Source of the DNA: Polynucleobacter sp. AP-Titi-500A-B4
Lineage (GTDB): Bacteria; Pseudomonadota; Gammaproteobacteria; Burkholderiales; Burkholderiaceae
Assembly (NCBI RefSeq): GCF_018688095.1
Contig: NZ_CP061311.1
Location: 928,861 to 992,860 of the forward strand
Direction of reading: 5' to 3'
DNA length: 64,000 nt
Shown here one piece after another: positions 33,435 through 43,479 of the stretch (within the stretch, counting starts at the first letter, position 1; each line of letters opens with the position of its first letter). Below the pieces are notes generated by a model, which saw nothing but the letters and a program-made list of their open reading frames with translations, was not told where the DNA came from and did not search any database. A program made the translations under genes and the position numbers.

Positions 33435-34175
33435 ATGTCTCAAAAAGTCGCATACGTAACTGGTGGTATGGGTGGTATTGGTACTGCTATTTGCCAACGT
33501 CTGGCAAAAGATGGATTTAAGGTAATCGCGGGTTGTGGCCCAAACTCACCACGTAAGGATCGCTGGATTGGCGAGCAAAAAGCCCTAGGTTATGACTTTA
33601 TTGCCTCAGAAGGTAACGTTTCTGATTGGGATAGTACGGTTGCTGCCTTTGAAAAGGTTAAAGCTGAAGTTGGTCGTGTAGATGTTTTGGTGAACAACGC
33701 AGGTATTACGCGCGATAGCGTTTTCCGCAAAATGACTCCTGATGCATGGAAAGCGGTGATCGATACCAATTTGAACTCCTTGTTCAACGTTACCAAGCAG
33801 GTGATTGACGGCATGGTTGACAACAACTGGGGTCGAATTATCAATATCTCTTCTGTAAATGGTCAAAAAGGTCAGTTTGGTCAATGTAACTATTCCACTG
33901 CAAAAGCAGGTCTGCATGGTTTCACAATGGCTTTGGCTCAAGAAGTTGCCACCAAAGGCGTAACAGTAAACACGGTTTCCCCGGGCTATATTGGTACTGA
34001 CATGGTGAAAGCTATCCGTGAGGATGTTTTGGAAAAGATTGTTGCTGGCATTCCAGTGAAGCGTTTGGGTACGCCAGATGAGATTGCTTCCATTTGCTGC
34101 TGGATTGCTTCAGAAGATGGTGGATATGCAACTGGAGCAGACTTCTCCTTAAATGGTGGTATCCATACCGGCTAA
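33435..34175 (+). CDS. phaB: Acetoacetyl-CoA reductase PhaB (NADPH-dependent SDR)
   Basis: 246 residues of short-chain dehydrogenase type: cofactor loop TGGMGGIG near residues 10-17, NNAG, and the active-site Ser plus YSTAK motif near 153-157. It reduces acetoacetyl-CoA to (R)-3-hydroxybutyryl-CoA, the monomer for PhaC. The Shine-Dalgarno AAGGGGA lies 6 nt before ATG. It is 50 bp after phaC. Confidence 0.94.
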   Translation: MSQKVAYVTGGMGGIGTAICQRLAKDGFKVIAGCGPNSPRKDRWIGEQKALGYDFIASEGNVSDWDSTVAAFEKVKAEVGRVDVLVNNAGITRDSVFRKMTPDAWKAVIDTNLNSLFNVTKQVIDGMVDNNWGRIINISSVNGQKGQFGQCNYSTAKAGLHGFTMALAQEVATKGVTVNTVSPGYIGTDMVKAIREDVLEKIVAGIPVKRLGTPDEIASICCWIASEDGGYATGADFSLNGGIHTG

Positions 34176-34293
34176 ATAAGCCAAAACGGAGCATTCGTAG
34201 TTTTGTTGGGGCGCAACACGGCTTATTTACCTTTTGGTCAAACTAGAGATAAACTATGCTGATGTTGCGTTGCAGTAAACCGTAAGGATAAAA

Positions 34294-34854
34294 ATGGCTA
34301 CCCGTACTAAACGAGCTGGTGAAGATCGGCTAATCAAGAAGTACCCTAATCGTCGTCTCTACGATACTCAGACTAGTACGTATGTCACTTTGGCTGACAT
34401 CAAGGGTTTAGTCATGACCAGCGAAAATTTCAAGGTCGTCGATGCCAAAACGGATGAAGATCTCACGCGCAATATTTTGCTGCAAATTATTCTGGAAGAA
34501 GAGGCTGGTGGCGCACCAGTATTTTCAACCCAAATGCTTTCGCAAATCATTCGTTTCTACGGAAACTCTATGCAAGGCTTGATGGGCAATTATCTTGAAA
34601 AGACTATGCAGTCTTTTGTTGATATTCATAACAAGTTGGGCGACCAAACTAAAGGCTTGGGTGCAGGCAGCACTCCAGAAGCTTGGTCGCAAATGCTCAA
34701 CCTACAGAACCCACTGATGCAAGGCTTGATGGGTAACTATATGGAACAAAGCAAAGACTTGTTCGTTAAGATGCAAGAGCAGATGCAAGGCTCGCACAAT
34801 ATGTTTGGCAGCTTTCCATTTACACCACAGCCTAATAAAACTGAAAAAGAATAG
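34294..34854 (+). CDS. phaR: Polyhydroxyalkanoate synthesis regulator PhaR
   Basis: 186 residues. The N-terminal PHB/PHA accumulation regulator DNA-binding domain opens with RLIKKYPNRRLYDTQTSTYV, which is diagnostic, and the family C-terminal helical region follows (SMQGLMGNYLEKTM, repeated at 159-170 as LMQGLMGNYMEQS). PhaR represses phasin and its own gene and also binds PHA granules. The 118-bp gap before it probably holds its promoter; TTGCGTTGCA at 34265-34274 is a TGC-type candidate PhaR site, low confidence. Confidence 0.93.
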   Translation: MATRTKRAGEDRLIKKYPNRRLYDTQTSTYVTLADIKGLVMTSENFKVVDAKTDEDLTRNILLQIILEEEAGGAPVFSTQMLSQIIRFYGNSMQGLMGNYLEKTMQSFVDIHNKLGDQTKGLGAGSTPEAWSQMLNLQNPLMQGLMGNYMEQSKDLFVKMQEQMQGSHNMFGSFPFTPQPNKTEKE

Positions 34855-34856
34855 TT

Positions 34857-36215
34857 GTGGCTGCAAAAATCGGTTTTGTCTCCTTGGGGTGCCCCAAGGC
34901 TTTAGTTGATTCTGAACTCATCCTTACGCAACTGAGCGCTGAAGGTTATGAGACAGCCAAAGATTATTCTGGTGCTGACCTCGTTGTTGTCAATACCTGT
35001 GGCTTTATTGATTCGGCGGTAGAAGAGAGTCTTTCCGCTATTGGTGAAGCGCTCGCAGAAAACGGCAAGGTGATTGTGACAGGTTGCTTGGGCGCTCGTA
35101 AGAATGCCGATGGTAGTGACCTGATCCAAAGTATTCACCCTAAGGTCCTTGCGGTTACGGGCCCTCACGCTACTGATGAAGTGATGCAGGCGATCCATTT
35201 GCATCTGCCTAAACCGCATGACCCATTTACGGATTTGGTGCCGCCTGCTGGTGTGAAGCTCACGCCCAAGCATTATGCGTACCTCAAAATTTCTGAAGGC
35301 TGTAACCATCGCTGTACCTTTTGCATCATCCCGAGTATGCGCGGTGATCTGGTTTCGCGACCTATCGGCGAAGTTTTGTTAGAAGCTAAACGCCTCTTTG
35401 AATCTGGCGTAAAAGAATTGTTAGTGGTGTCACAAGACACCAGCGCCTATGGTGTTGATATTCAATATCGCACTGGGTTTTGGGATGGTAAGCCCATTAA
35501 AACCAGAATGTTTGACTTGGTAAATGCGTTAAATCAAATCGCGCGAGAGCATCAGGCTTGGGTAAGACTGCATTATGTTTATCCCTATCCTCATGTGGAT
35601 GACATACTGCCGCTAATGGCTGAATTCTCAGAGCATGGATATGGTGTTTTGCCTTATCTCGACATCCCCTTGCAGCATGCTCACCCGGATGTTTTGAAAA
35701 GAATGAAGCGTCCAGCCAGTGGCGAGAAAAACTTAGAGCGCATCTTGGCATGGCGCAAAGCATGTCCTGATTTGGTTATTCGTAGCACCTTCATCGCCGG
35801 ATTCCCCGGGGAGACTGAAGCGGAATTTGAATACTTGCTCAATTTCTTGGATGAGGCTCAAATTGATCGTGCAGGATGTTTTGCTTATTCACCGGTAGAT
35901 GGTGCATTAGCGAATCAGTTGGATAACCCAGTTCCTGAGAGTATTCGTGAAGAGCGCAAAGCCAGATTCATGGCTAAAGCAGAAGATATATCCATTAAGC
36001 GTCTCACCAATAAGGTGGGCAAGCGGATTCAGGTCATCATTGATCGGGTCGATGAATCCGGTGGAATCGGTCGGAGTATTGGTGATGCCCCTGAAATTGA
36101 TGGTTTAGTGAGGGTTTTGCCCCCAAGCAAGCCTTCTAAACGCTATCGGGCGGGAGAAATCATTCGCGCAACGGTCATTAGCTCCCAAGGGCATGACCTA
36201 ATAGCCGAAACTTGA
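34857..36215 (+). CDS. rimO: Ribosomal protein S12 methylthiotransferase RimO
   Basis: 452 residues. The N-terminal UPF0004 domain (SLGCPKALVDSE, with further cluster Cys residues in VVNTCGFI and VTGCLGA) precedes a radical SAM domain with CxxxCxxC at Cys149, 153, 156. A C-terminal TRAM domain closes the protein. RimO methylthiolates Asp of ribosomal protein S12. The start is GTG at 34857, two bases after the phaR stop, so it is read with the PHA genes although functionally unrelated. Confidence 0.94.
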   Translation: MAAKIGFVSLGCPKALVDSELILTQLSAEGYETAKDYSGADLVVVNTCGFIDSAVEESLSAIGEALAENGKVIVTGCLGARKNADGSDLIQSIHPKVLAVTGPHATDEVMQAIHLHLPKPHDPFTDLVPPAGVKLTPKHYAYLKISEGCNHRCTFCIIPSMRGDLVSRPIGEVLLEAKRLFESGVKELLVVSQDTSAYGVDIQYRTGFWDGKPIKTRMFDLVNALNQIAREHQAWVRLHYVYPYPHVDDILPLMAEFSEHGYGVLPYLDIPLQHAHPDVLKRMKRPASGEKNLERILAWRKACPDLVIRSTFIAGFPGETEAEFEYLLNFLDEAQIDRAGCFAYSPVDGALANQLDNPVPESIREERKARFMAKAEDISIKRLTNKVGKRIQVIIDRVDESGGIGRSIGDAPEIDGLVRVLPPSKPSKRYRAGEIIRATVISSQGHDLIAET

Positions 36216-36295
36216 AGAGTGTTATAAAAATACTGTTTGTGTCATAAGTAAGTGCAAATTCTGCTCAAATTTTGGGCATAGCTAAGGGGATTGTT

Positions 36296-37480
36296 ATGAG
36301 TCGTGATGTCGTTGTCTTAAGTGCAGTACGTTCCGCAATTGGTGCCTTTAATGGTTCATTGAGTAGCTTTGAGCCTTCTGAACTTGGCGGAATTGTCATG
36401 AAAGAAGCGGTAGCTCGCTCTGGTGTGGATCCTGCCTTGATTAATTACGTTACTGTTGGAAACACGATTCCAACAGATAGTCGTTATGCATACGTTGCTC
36501 GTGTAGCGGCGATTCAAGCAGGTCTGCCAATGGAGTCTGTGGCGATGGCATTAAACCGTTTGTGCAGCTCTGGCTTGCAGGCAATTGTGACTACTGCCCA
36601 GCAGATTATGTTGGGTGATTGTGATTACGGCGTTGGCGGTGGCGTGGAAGTGATGTCCCGCGGTATGTATGGCTCTCCAGCAATGCGCAGCGGTGCTCGC
36701 ATGGGTGACACTAAGATGCTTGATTTAATGGTGGCTGTGTTGACAGATCCATTTGGCGTTGGTCATATGGGCGTTACAGCTGAAAACCTTGTTGAAAAAT
36801 GGAAGCTGACTCGTGAAGAGCAAGATGCATTGGCAGTGGAATCACACCGTCGTGCTGCGAATGCTATTAAAGAGGGTCGCTTCAAATCTCAGATAGTGCC
36901 TATTACGATCAAGTCTCGCAAGGGTGATATCGTGTTTGATACCGATGAGCATTGCAAGCCTGATACCACCATGGAAACGCTTGGCAAGATGAAGGCTGTA
37001 TTCAAAAAAGAGGGTGGCTCAGTAACGGCTGGTAATGCTTCTGGTATTAATGATGGTGCAGCATTCTTTGTTTTGGCTGATGCTGAAACTGCGAAGAAGG
37101 CTGGCCACAAGCCAATCGCACGCTTGGTGTCTTATGCAGTAGCAGGTGTTCCAAACCACATCATGGGTGAAGGTCCAATTCCTGCGACCAAGCTTGCTTT
37201 AGAGCGTGCTGGCCTCAAATTAGATCAAATGGATGTGATTGAGTCGAATGAAGCGTTCGCAGCCCAGGCTTTGGCGGTGACTAAAGGTCTCGGCTTAGAT
37301 CCAGCAAAAACGAACGTGAATGGCGGCGCAATTGCTTTGGGTCACCCTATTGGATGTTCAGGTGCCGCGATTGCTACTAAAGCAATTCATGAATTACAAC
37401 GTGTTCAAGGCAAATATGCGTTGGTAACAATGTGTATTGGTGGTGGTCAAGGTATCGCGACTATTTTCGAGCGCATGTAA
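36296..37480 (+). CDS. bktB: Acetyl-CoA C-acyltransferase (beta-ketothiolase, BktB-like)
   Basis: 394 residues with nucleophile Cys90 (NRLCSSGLQA) and the C-terminal GGAIALGHPIGCSGA and CIGGGQG motifs, which carry the His and second Cys. It condenses acetyl-CoA with acetyl- or propionyl-CoA, feeding PhaB. Motif wording is closer to recalled BktB than to PhaA, which would suit propionyl-CoA use. ATG 36296 has AAGGGG 7 nt upstream; a TTG at 36272 would place that Shine-Dalgarno inside the gene. Confidence 0.9.
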   Translation: MSRDVVVLSAVRSAIGAFNGSLSSFEPSELGGIVMKEAVARSGVDPALINYVTVGNTIPTDSRYAYVARVAAIQAGLPMESVAMALNRLCSSGLQAIVTTAQQIMLGDCDYGVGGGVEVMSRGMYGSPAMRSGARMGDTKMLDLMVAVLTDPFGVGHMGVTAENLVEKWKLTREEQDALAVESHRRAANAIKEGRFKSQIVPITIKSRKGDIVFDTDEHCKPDTTMETLGKMKAVFKKEGGSVTAGNASGINDGAAFFVLADAETAKKAGHKPIARLVSYAVAGVPNHIMGEGPIPATKLALERAGLKLDQMDVIESNEAFAAQALAVTKGLGLDPAKTNVNGGAIALGHPIGCSGAAIATKAIHELQRVQGKYALVTMCIGGGQGIATIFERM

Positions 37481-37485
37481 ATATA

Positions 37486-38394
37486 TTAAGCAATTAGCTG
37501 TAAAGCAGCATCCAAGCCGACATGGTCAAAAGCCGCGTCGGCTTTTTCTTTAACGACGGGTTTGGCTCTATAGGCAACGCTAATTCCCGAGTCATTCATC
37601 ATGATTAAGTCATTAGCGCCATCACCCATGGTGATAGAGCTAGCTTTGGTGCAATTGAGGATTCGACATGCTTCATCTAAATAGGCTGCCTTAGCGGCGC
37701 CATCGACAATATCCCCCAGAACCTTACCGGTGAGTTTGCCGTCAATGATTTCTAGTGTATTGGCTTGAGTTTGCTTAAAGCCTAGCTGCTGTCGTAACTT
37801 TTCAGTAAAGAAAGTAAAGCCACCAGAGACTAGTAGGGTGTAGAGTCCTCGCTCATTGGCACCCGCTAGAAGCTCGATTGCTCCCGGATTGGGTCGCAAA
37901 CGTTCGCGATAGACTGATTCCAATGCGTCGGCATGAACGCCCTCTAAAAGCGCAACGCGTCTACGCAAGCTTTCTTTAAAATCTTTAATCTCACCACGCA
38001 TAGTGGCCTCAGTAATTTCCGCAACAGCGGCTTTTTTGCCTGTGAAGTCTGCAATCTCATCAATACATTCAATATTAATTAGTGTGGAATCCATATCCAT
38101 TGCCAAAACACGAATGTCCTGTGAAATTAGGCCTGCTTTCAAAAAGCAAAGATCCGTTCTGTAGCCGCTAGCAATTGACCGTAATGATTCTCTCTGAGCG
38201 GTATCTAGATGTTGACTGCAGTCCCAGCGCTCGGATTGATATGTACCATTGCTTAGTTGTCCACCAATGGTGTGCAATGTAGCGCCATACTGCAATGCGC
38301 GATCTTTGAGCTCGAAAACCAGTTTCTCAGAAATTGGTTCACGAGATAGGGCGACAAGGGTTTGGTGAGATGGTTGCTTTTGGTCTGCGAGCAT
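37486..38394 (-). CDS. serB: Phosphoserine phosphatase SerB
   Basis: 302 residues of the HAD family: the nucleophile motif DMDSTLINIECIDEIAD near residue 97, SGGFTFF, and GDGANDLIMM near 260. The first ~85 residues form a regulatory, ACT-like region. It removes phosphate from phosphoserine in serine synthesis. It follows mfd on the same strand after 32 bp and converges on bktB with a 5-bp gap. Confidence 0.93.
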   Translation of the reverse strand: MLADQKQPSHQTLVALSREPISEKLVFELKDRALQYGATLHTIGGQLSNGTYQSERWDCSQHLDTAQRESLRSIASGYRTDLCFLKAGLISQDIRVLAMDMDSTLINIECIDEIADFTGKKAAVAEITEATMRGEIKDFKESLRRRVALLEGVHADALESVYRERLRPNPGAIELLAGANERGLYTLLVSGGFTFFTEKLRQQLGFKQTQANTLEIIDGKLTGKVLGDIVDGAAKAAYLDEACRILNCTKASSITMGDGANDLIMMNDSGISVAYRAKPVVKEKADAAFDHVGLDAALQLIA

Positions 38395-38426
38395 AACTAA
38401 ATAATAGCCGATGGATCAAGAAGCAA

Positions 38427-41400
38427 TCAGCTCACTTTGGCAGTGTTGAGAACAGCAGACTCATTTAAGCGGCGTAAAACCTGCCTAATGGTATCTAAGC
38501 GTTGTTCAAGCTTCTCAAATTCTCGTTCTTTTTGCGGGAGAACCTTGAGCTTATCTTGACCATTGAGCTGAATATGCTTTGAGGATTGAATGAGCTGAAT
38601 GATCTTCATGGGATCAATCGGTGGATTGGGGATAAATTGAATTTGGATAGATGCAGGGCTTGCATCAATTTTCTTAATGCCAAAACCCACCATCTCCAAA
38701 CGGAGGCGATGGGTTTCATAAAAGGATTTGGCTTGATCAGGTAGATCACCAAAGCGATCGACTAGCTCTTCTCTTAGGCCCATTAGCTCAGAAAAATCAT
38801 TGCAGCCTGCAAAGCGTTTGTACAAGGACAAACGCTCGTGAACATCCGGACAGTAATCCTCAGGTAGCAGGGCAGGAACACCTAAGTTGACATCGGTGGT
38901 GGCCTGTAAAGGCGATAGCAGATCTGGCTCTTTACCACTGCGCAACGCTTTGACTGCCCGATTGAGCATCTCGGTATATAGCTGAAAGCCAATCTCATGA
39001 ATTTCACCAGATTGTTTGTCGCCCAGAACTTCGCCCGCACCCCGAATCTCTAAATCATGCATTGCCAAATAGAATCCTGAGCCTAGTTCTTCCATAGCCT
39101 GGATTGCATTCAGACGTAATTGAGCTTGCTTACTGAGAGCCTCAGGATCTGGCACTAATAAGTAAGCGTAAGCCTGATGATGGGAGCGGCCTACGCGGCC
39201 ACGCAATTGATGTAATTGCGCCAAACCAAATTTATCAGCACGATGCATGATGATAGTATTGGCAGTTGGCACATCAATGCCAGTCTCAATAATGGTCGTA
39301 CATAAAAGAATATTCGTGCGTTGGGTCACAAACTCTCGCATGACAGATTCAAGTTCACGCTCATGCATTTGACCATGTGCAACACTAATGCGCGCCTCGG
39401 GTATCAGTTCCTGTAAGGCATGTTTACGATTCTGAATTGTCTCTACTTCGTTATGTAAGAAGTAGACCTGGCCGCCACGTTTAATTTCACGCAGCACGGC
39501 TTCTCGAATAACACCATCTCCTTCACGGCGGACAAAGGTCTTAATGGCTAGACGCTTTTGCGGAGCCGTAGCAATAATGGAAAACTCTCTTAATCCCTCC
39601 ATGGCCATACCCAGTGTTCTTGGGATGGGAGTAGCCGTTAAGGTCAGGATATCAACCTCGGCACGCAAAGCCTTCAGTGCATCTTTTTGACGAACGCCAA
39701 AGCGGTGCTCCTCATCAACTATGACCAAACCTAGATTGGCAAATTGCGTTTCTTTCGAAAGTAATTTGTGGGTACCAATAATGATGTCTGCTTCACCTTT
39801 GGCAATCGCCTCAAGTGCCGCATTAATTTCTTTGGTGGTTTTAAAACGCGATAACTCAACAATACGCACAGGCCAATCAGCAAAGCGATCTTTCCAAGTG
39901 GCCACATGTTGCTCGGCAAGTAGAGTGGTTGGCGCAAGAATAGCAACTTGCTTACCACCCATGACGGCGACAAAGCTGGCACGTAAGGCAACTTCAGTCT
40001 TTCCAAAACCAACATCACCACAGACCAAGCGATCCATTGGTGTGCCACTCGTCATATCCCCGATTACCGCTGCAATTGCGTTTGCCTGATCCGGCGTTTC
40101 TTCAAAGCCAAAGCTCTCGGCAAATGCCGCATAGTCATGGGCTGAGAACTCAAATGCATGACCTTTGCGAATCGCTCTAGCAGCATAAAGACCTAGTAGC
40201 TCTGCTGCCGTGTCACGGATTTGTTGTGCTGCCTTGCGTTTAGCCTTATCCCACTGACCTGAACCTAATTGATGTAATGGTGCCGAGTCAGGATCTGATC
40301 CTGCATAACGAGTAACCATCTGTAGTTGTTGCACAGGCACATATAAAGTTGCTTGACCTGCATATTGCAAATGCAAAAACTCTTCAAAGATGGGGGCTTC
40401 TTTTGGTGGAGCTACATTTAATAAGACTAAGCCTTGATAACGACCTATGCCATGCTCCGCATGAACTACAGGGTCACCAATCTTGAGCTCAGACAAGTCC
40501 TTAAAGAGCATGTCTGGATCGGCACTCTCAGATCCCTTGCTTTTGCGTCTTTGTCTTGCGGTTGAGGTGAATAGTTCTGCCTCTGTTAGAACCAGTAAGT
40601 TTTCTGCTTCCCATAAGAAGCCATTAAATAGTGGGGCGGTCACCAGTCCAAATAGGGCATCGCTTTTTACGAAATCAGCAATGCCTTCGAAGCCCTCTGG
40701 CTGGAGTTGATATAGCGGCTTGCCGTCTTGACCAGCAATAGCATTGCTTTCCTCAAGCAGTTGGCGGATCGATTCTTTACGGCCTGCACTATCACTACAT
40801 ATGAGAACGCGTAATTTCTCTTGAGAAACTACCTTACGCAGGCGAGAAATCGGATCGACGTCACGACGATGAACGGCAATGTCTGGAACTGGAAAAAATT
40901 GCTTTGCTTCGTTAACTTCATTTTCTAAAATGAGGCGTGCATACGGTTTAGCAGTAGTAAAAAATTCATCTACATCGAGGAATAATTCCTTTGGGGGAAG
41001 AATGGGCCGATCTAGATCGTGTTTGAGAAACTCATAACGCGACAGGGTATCTTTCCAAAAGCTACGTATAGCTTCTTCTGCATTACCTATACTGACCAGC
41101 CAAACAGGGTCACCAGATCTGGGGAAGTAATCAAAGAGCTTGGATTGTTCTTCAAAGAACAATGGCAGGTAAGACTCGATGCCAGCACTAGGAATTCCAA
41201 GATTAGCGTCTTTATAGATAGAGCATCGGGTTGGGTCACCTTCAAATACCTCGCGCCAACGACCTCTAAAGGCAGTGCGTGCCTCATCATTAAAGGGGAA
41301 CTCATGACCCGGCAGTAAGCGCACCTCTTTAACGGGGTAAAGACTGCGCTGTGTATCGGGATCAAATGATCTAATTTGTTCAATCTCATCGCCAAACAGA

Positions 41401-41969
41401 TCAAGACGATAAGGCAAGCTTGAGCCCATCGGGAATAAATCAATCAGCCCGCCACGAATACTGTATTCACCAGGACGCATCACAGCGCTTACAGGATCGT
41501 ATCCTGCTTGTTGTAACTGTAGTCGTAAGGCTGCTTCATTGAGCTTGTCACCTTGTCTAAAGAAAAAGGTATGGCCTGATAAAAATTGCGGTGGTCCCAA
41601 GCGTTGTAAGGCGGTGGTGACCGGAACCAACACAATGTCGCAACTTCCATTAAGTAACTCATAGAGTGTCGCCAATCTTTCTGAGACCAAATCCTGGTGA
41701 GGGGAAAAATGATCATAAGGAAGGATTTCCCAATCCGGAAGTAAGCGCACTTTGAGTTGTGGTGCAAAAGCGGGGATTTCTTCGACGAGTCTTTGGGCCT
41801 CTTGCGCTTGGGCACAGAAAACCACCATTACTGAGAAATCATTGCGGTAGCGTAGGGCGGATTGAGCCAAAAGCGCCGCATCTGCCGATCCAACTAGCCC
41901 CGAAAAGGTAAAGCGCTGCCCAGCCCGTGGAGCGGGTATGGGGGGTGCTAGATTTAATGCATCAGACAT
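38427..41969 (-). CDS. mfd: Transcription-repair coupling factor Mfd
   Basis: 1180 residues. An N-terminal UvrB-homology region, the RNA polymerase-interacting CarD-like domain (KIGDPVVHAEHGIGRYQG near 490), a RecG-like SF2 translocase with GDVGFGKTEVAL and DEEHRFGVRQKD, and the C-terminal autoinhibitory TRCF domain can be followed. Mfd displaces stalled RNA polymerase and recruits UvrA. The length is normal. Its start lies 23 bp from the divergent ispD start. Confidence 0.96.
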   Translation of the reverse strand: MSDALNLAPPIPAPRAGQRFTFSGLVGSADAALLAQSALRYRNDFSVMVVFCAQAQEAQRLVEEIPAFAPQLKVRLLPDWEILPYDHFSPHQDLVSERLATLYELLNGSCDIVLVPVTTALQRLGPPQFLSGHTFFFRQGDKLNEAALRLQLQQAGYDPVSAVMRPGEYSIRGGLIDLFPMGSSLPYRLDLFGDEIEQIRSFDPDTQRSLYPVKEVRLLPGHEFPFNDEARTAFRGRWREVFEGDPTRCSIYKDANLGIPSAGIESYLPLFFEEQSKLFDYFPRSGDPVWLVSIGNAEEAIRSFWKDTLSRYEFLKHDLDRPILPPKELFLDVDEFFTTAKPYARLILENEVNEAKQFFPVPDIAVHRRDVDPISRLRKVVSQEKLRVLICSDSAGRKESIRQLLEESNAIAGQDGKPLYQLQPEGFEGIADFVKSDALFGLVTAPLFNGFLWEAENLLVLTEAELFTSTARQRRKSKGSESADPDMLFKDLSELKIGDPVVHAEHGIGRYQGLVLLNVAPPKEAPIFEEFLHLQYAGQATLYVPVQQLQMVTRYAGSDPDSAPLHQLGSGQWDKAKRKAAQQIRDTAAELLGLYAARAIRKGHAFEFSAHDYAAFAESFGFEETPDQANAIAAVIGDMTSGTPMDRLVCGDVGFGKTEVALRASFVAVMGGKQVAILAPTTLLAEQHVATWKDRFADWPVRIVELSRFKTTKEINAALEAIAKGEADIIIGTHKLLSKETQFANLGLVIVDEEHRFGVRQKDALKALRAEVDILTLTATPIPRTLGMAMEGLREFSIIATAPQKRLAIKTFVRREGDGVIREAVLREIKRGGQVYFLHNEVETIQNRKHALQELIPEARISVAHGQMHERELESVMREFVTQRTNILLCTTIIETGIDVPTANTIIMHRADKFGLAQLHQLRGRVGRSHHQAYAYLLVPDPEALSKQAQLRLNAIQAMEELGSGFYLAMHDLEIRGAGEVLGDKQSGEIHEIGFQLYTEMLNRAVKALRSGKEPDLLSPLQATTDVNLGVPALLPEDYCPDVHERLSLYKRFAGCNDFSELMGLREELVDRFGDLPDQAKSFYETHRLRLEMVGFGIKKIDASPASIQIQFIPNPPIDPMKIIQLIQSSKHIQLNGQDKLKVLPQKEREFEKLEQRLDTIRQVLRRLNESAVLNTAKVS

Positions 41970-41979
41970 CTAGGCTCAT

Positions 41980-41985
41980 TATAGA
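41980..41985 (+). promoter_or_regulatory. Candidate -10 of ispD
   Basis: TATAGA ends 7 nt before the ispD ATG at 41993, predicting transcription from at or beside the start codon. The -35 region is poor. Confidence 0.35.
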
Positions 41986-41992
41986 ATCAGGC

Positions 41993-42742
41993 ATGGGCTC
42001 AGCAAATCAATCTATCGTGAAATGTCATGCACTTTTGCCAACGGCAGGCACTGGCTCACGCCTGGGCGGAGAGCTACCAAAGCAATTTCAGCAGTTGGCA
42101 GGCAAGCCGATGCTGGCATTTGCTCTCGAAGCGTTTATGCAATCTCCCCAAATCGAATCCATTTGGGTTGGTGTTTCCCCAGGTTTTATTGATAACCCCA
42201 TACTCAAGAGTCTTGCCAAGGGAAGTAAGCCTATTCACTTTCTACCGACTGGTGGGCCTACTCGCCAAGAGACGGTTCGCAATACTTTGAGTGCTTTATT
42301 GAAGTCGGGCTTATCAACGGATGATTGGGTTCTTGTTCATGATGCCGCACGACCTGGCATTACTCCAGCACTCATTGAGAAACTCATTACCGCCGTTCAC
42401 AATTCAGATTCGGGGGGCTTATTGGCTGTTCCGCTTGCTGATACCTTAAAAGAAGCAGATCTAGACTCTGTCATCGCGGGCAATATACCGCATGTAGAAA
42501 AAACGATTCCTCGTGAACACCTTTGGCAAGCACAGACACCTCAGATGTTTGGGCTTAAAAAATTGCACAATGCCCTAGAGGATGCCCTTAGGCTAGAAGC
42601 GGATGTCACTGATGAAGCCAGTGCGATGGAGTTGTCTGGCGTTAAGCCGCTACTTGTCGAAGGGGCTACCCGTAACTTCAAAGTCACACACCCCGCCGAT
42701 TGGGAGCTAATGCAATTGCTATTACGCAGTAGCCATTCTTAA
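41993..42742 (+). CDS. ispD: 2-C-methyl-D-erythritol 4-phosphate cytidylyltransferase IspD
   Basis: ~249 residues. LPTAGTGSRLGGELPKQF (residues ~13-30) is the CTP-binding Gly-rich motif and VLVHDAARP the central acidic motif. It makes CDP-methylerythritol in the non-mevalonate isoprenoid pathway. An ATG at 41927 would overlap mfd and add 22 residues without similarity, so 41993 is preferred. ispF follows 10 bp later. Confidence 0.93.
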   Translation: MGSANQSIVKCHALLPTAGTGSRLGGELPKQFQQLAGKPMLAFALEAFMQSPQIESIWVGVSPGFIDNPILKSLAKGSKPIHFLPTGGPTRQETVRNTLSALLKSGLSTDDWVLVHDAARPGITPALIEKLITAVHNSDSGGLLAVPLADTLKEADLDSVIAGNIPHVEKTIPREHLWQAQTPQMFGLKKLHNALEDALRLEADVTDEASAMELSGVKPLLVEGATRNFKVTHPADWELMQLLLRSSHS

Positions 42743-42752
42743 AGATCTCTAT

Positions 42753-43256
42753 ATGACACAATCTAGTCCTCACATTCCACAGTTCCGTATCGGTCAAGGT
42801 TATGACGTCCATGCCCTAGTTGCAGATCGCAAATTAGTTCTAGGCGGTGTTCACGTTCCATACGAAAAGGGCTTACTTGGACACTCTGATGCTGATGCTT
42901 TATTGCATGCACTTACTGATGCATTGCTGGGTGCTGCTGGCTTAAACGATATTGGCCAATTATTTCCAGATACAGATCCTCAATTTAAGGACATGGATAG
43001 CCGCATTTTGCTTCGAGCGGCCCTACAGAAGGTTCAGGCTGCTGGTTATCACGTGGGAAATGTGGATGCCACCATCATTTGCCAGAAACCTAAATTGGCC
43101 GACTTTTTGCCTGAAATGGTCAAGAATATTGCCGCTGATTTAGCAGTGACCCCAAGTCATGTCAACCTTAAAGCAAAAACCAATGAATCCCTGGGCCATT
43201 TGGGGCGGGGTGAGGGCGTAGCGGTCCATGCTGTAGCTTTGCTCTATAAGGCCTAA
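42753..43256 (+). CDS. ispF: 2-C-methyl-D-erythritol 2,4-cyclodiphosphate synthase IspF
   Basis: 167 residues. The metal ligands are in GYDVHAL (Asp/His, about residues 15-21) and the family segment HSDADALLHALTDALLG follows. It cyclises the IspE product, releasing CMP. It is co-directional with ispD, the common bacterial pairing. Confidence 0.95.
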   Translation: MTQSSPHIPQFRIGQGYDVHALVADRKLVLGGVHVPYEKGLLGHSDADALLHALTDALLGAAGLNDIGQLFPDTDPQFKDMDSRILLRAALQKVQAAGYHVGNVDATIICQKPKLADFLPEMVKNIAADLAVTPSHVNLKAKTNESLGHLGRGEGVAVHAVALLYKA

Positions 43257-43335
43257 AAGACCCTCTAAAACCCTAAGCATTGTAGAATTATGGTCTTTAG
43301 AGTGAAGTCTAGGCTTGGCAGTGTTTGCGGATATC

Positions 43336-43422
43336 GCGAGGATGGCGAAATTGGTAGACGCACCAGGTTTAGGTCCTGACGCCAGAAATGGTGTGGGGGT
43401 TCGAGTCCCCCTCCTCGCACCA
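43336..43422 (+). tRNA. tRNA-Leu (anticodon TAG)
   Basis: The acceptor stem GCGAGGA pairs with TCCTCGC. The D-arm holds the Leu-type GGCGAAATTGGTAGACGC. The anticodon loop TTTAGGT gives TAG; the outermost anticodon-stem pair is a C-A mismatch. A long variable arm of class II type (CGCCAGAAATGGTG) and T-loop TTCGAGT follow. CCA is encoded. Confidence 0.96.
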
Positions 43423-43479
43423 CAAGATTGCTACTTGGCTTGGACTTCACATTTCCAGATCTTCAATTAAGAGACGAGA

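Noticed and set aside
34265..34274. PhaR operator upstream of phaR (TTGCGTTGCA)
   Set aside because: Only one short TGC-type half pair is visible and the consensus is recalled loosely. It is mentioned in the phaR entry but not given as a feature.
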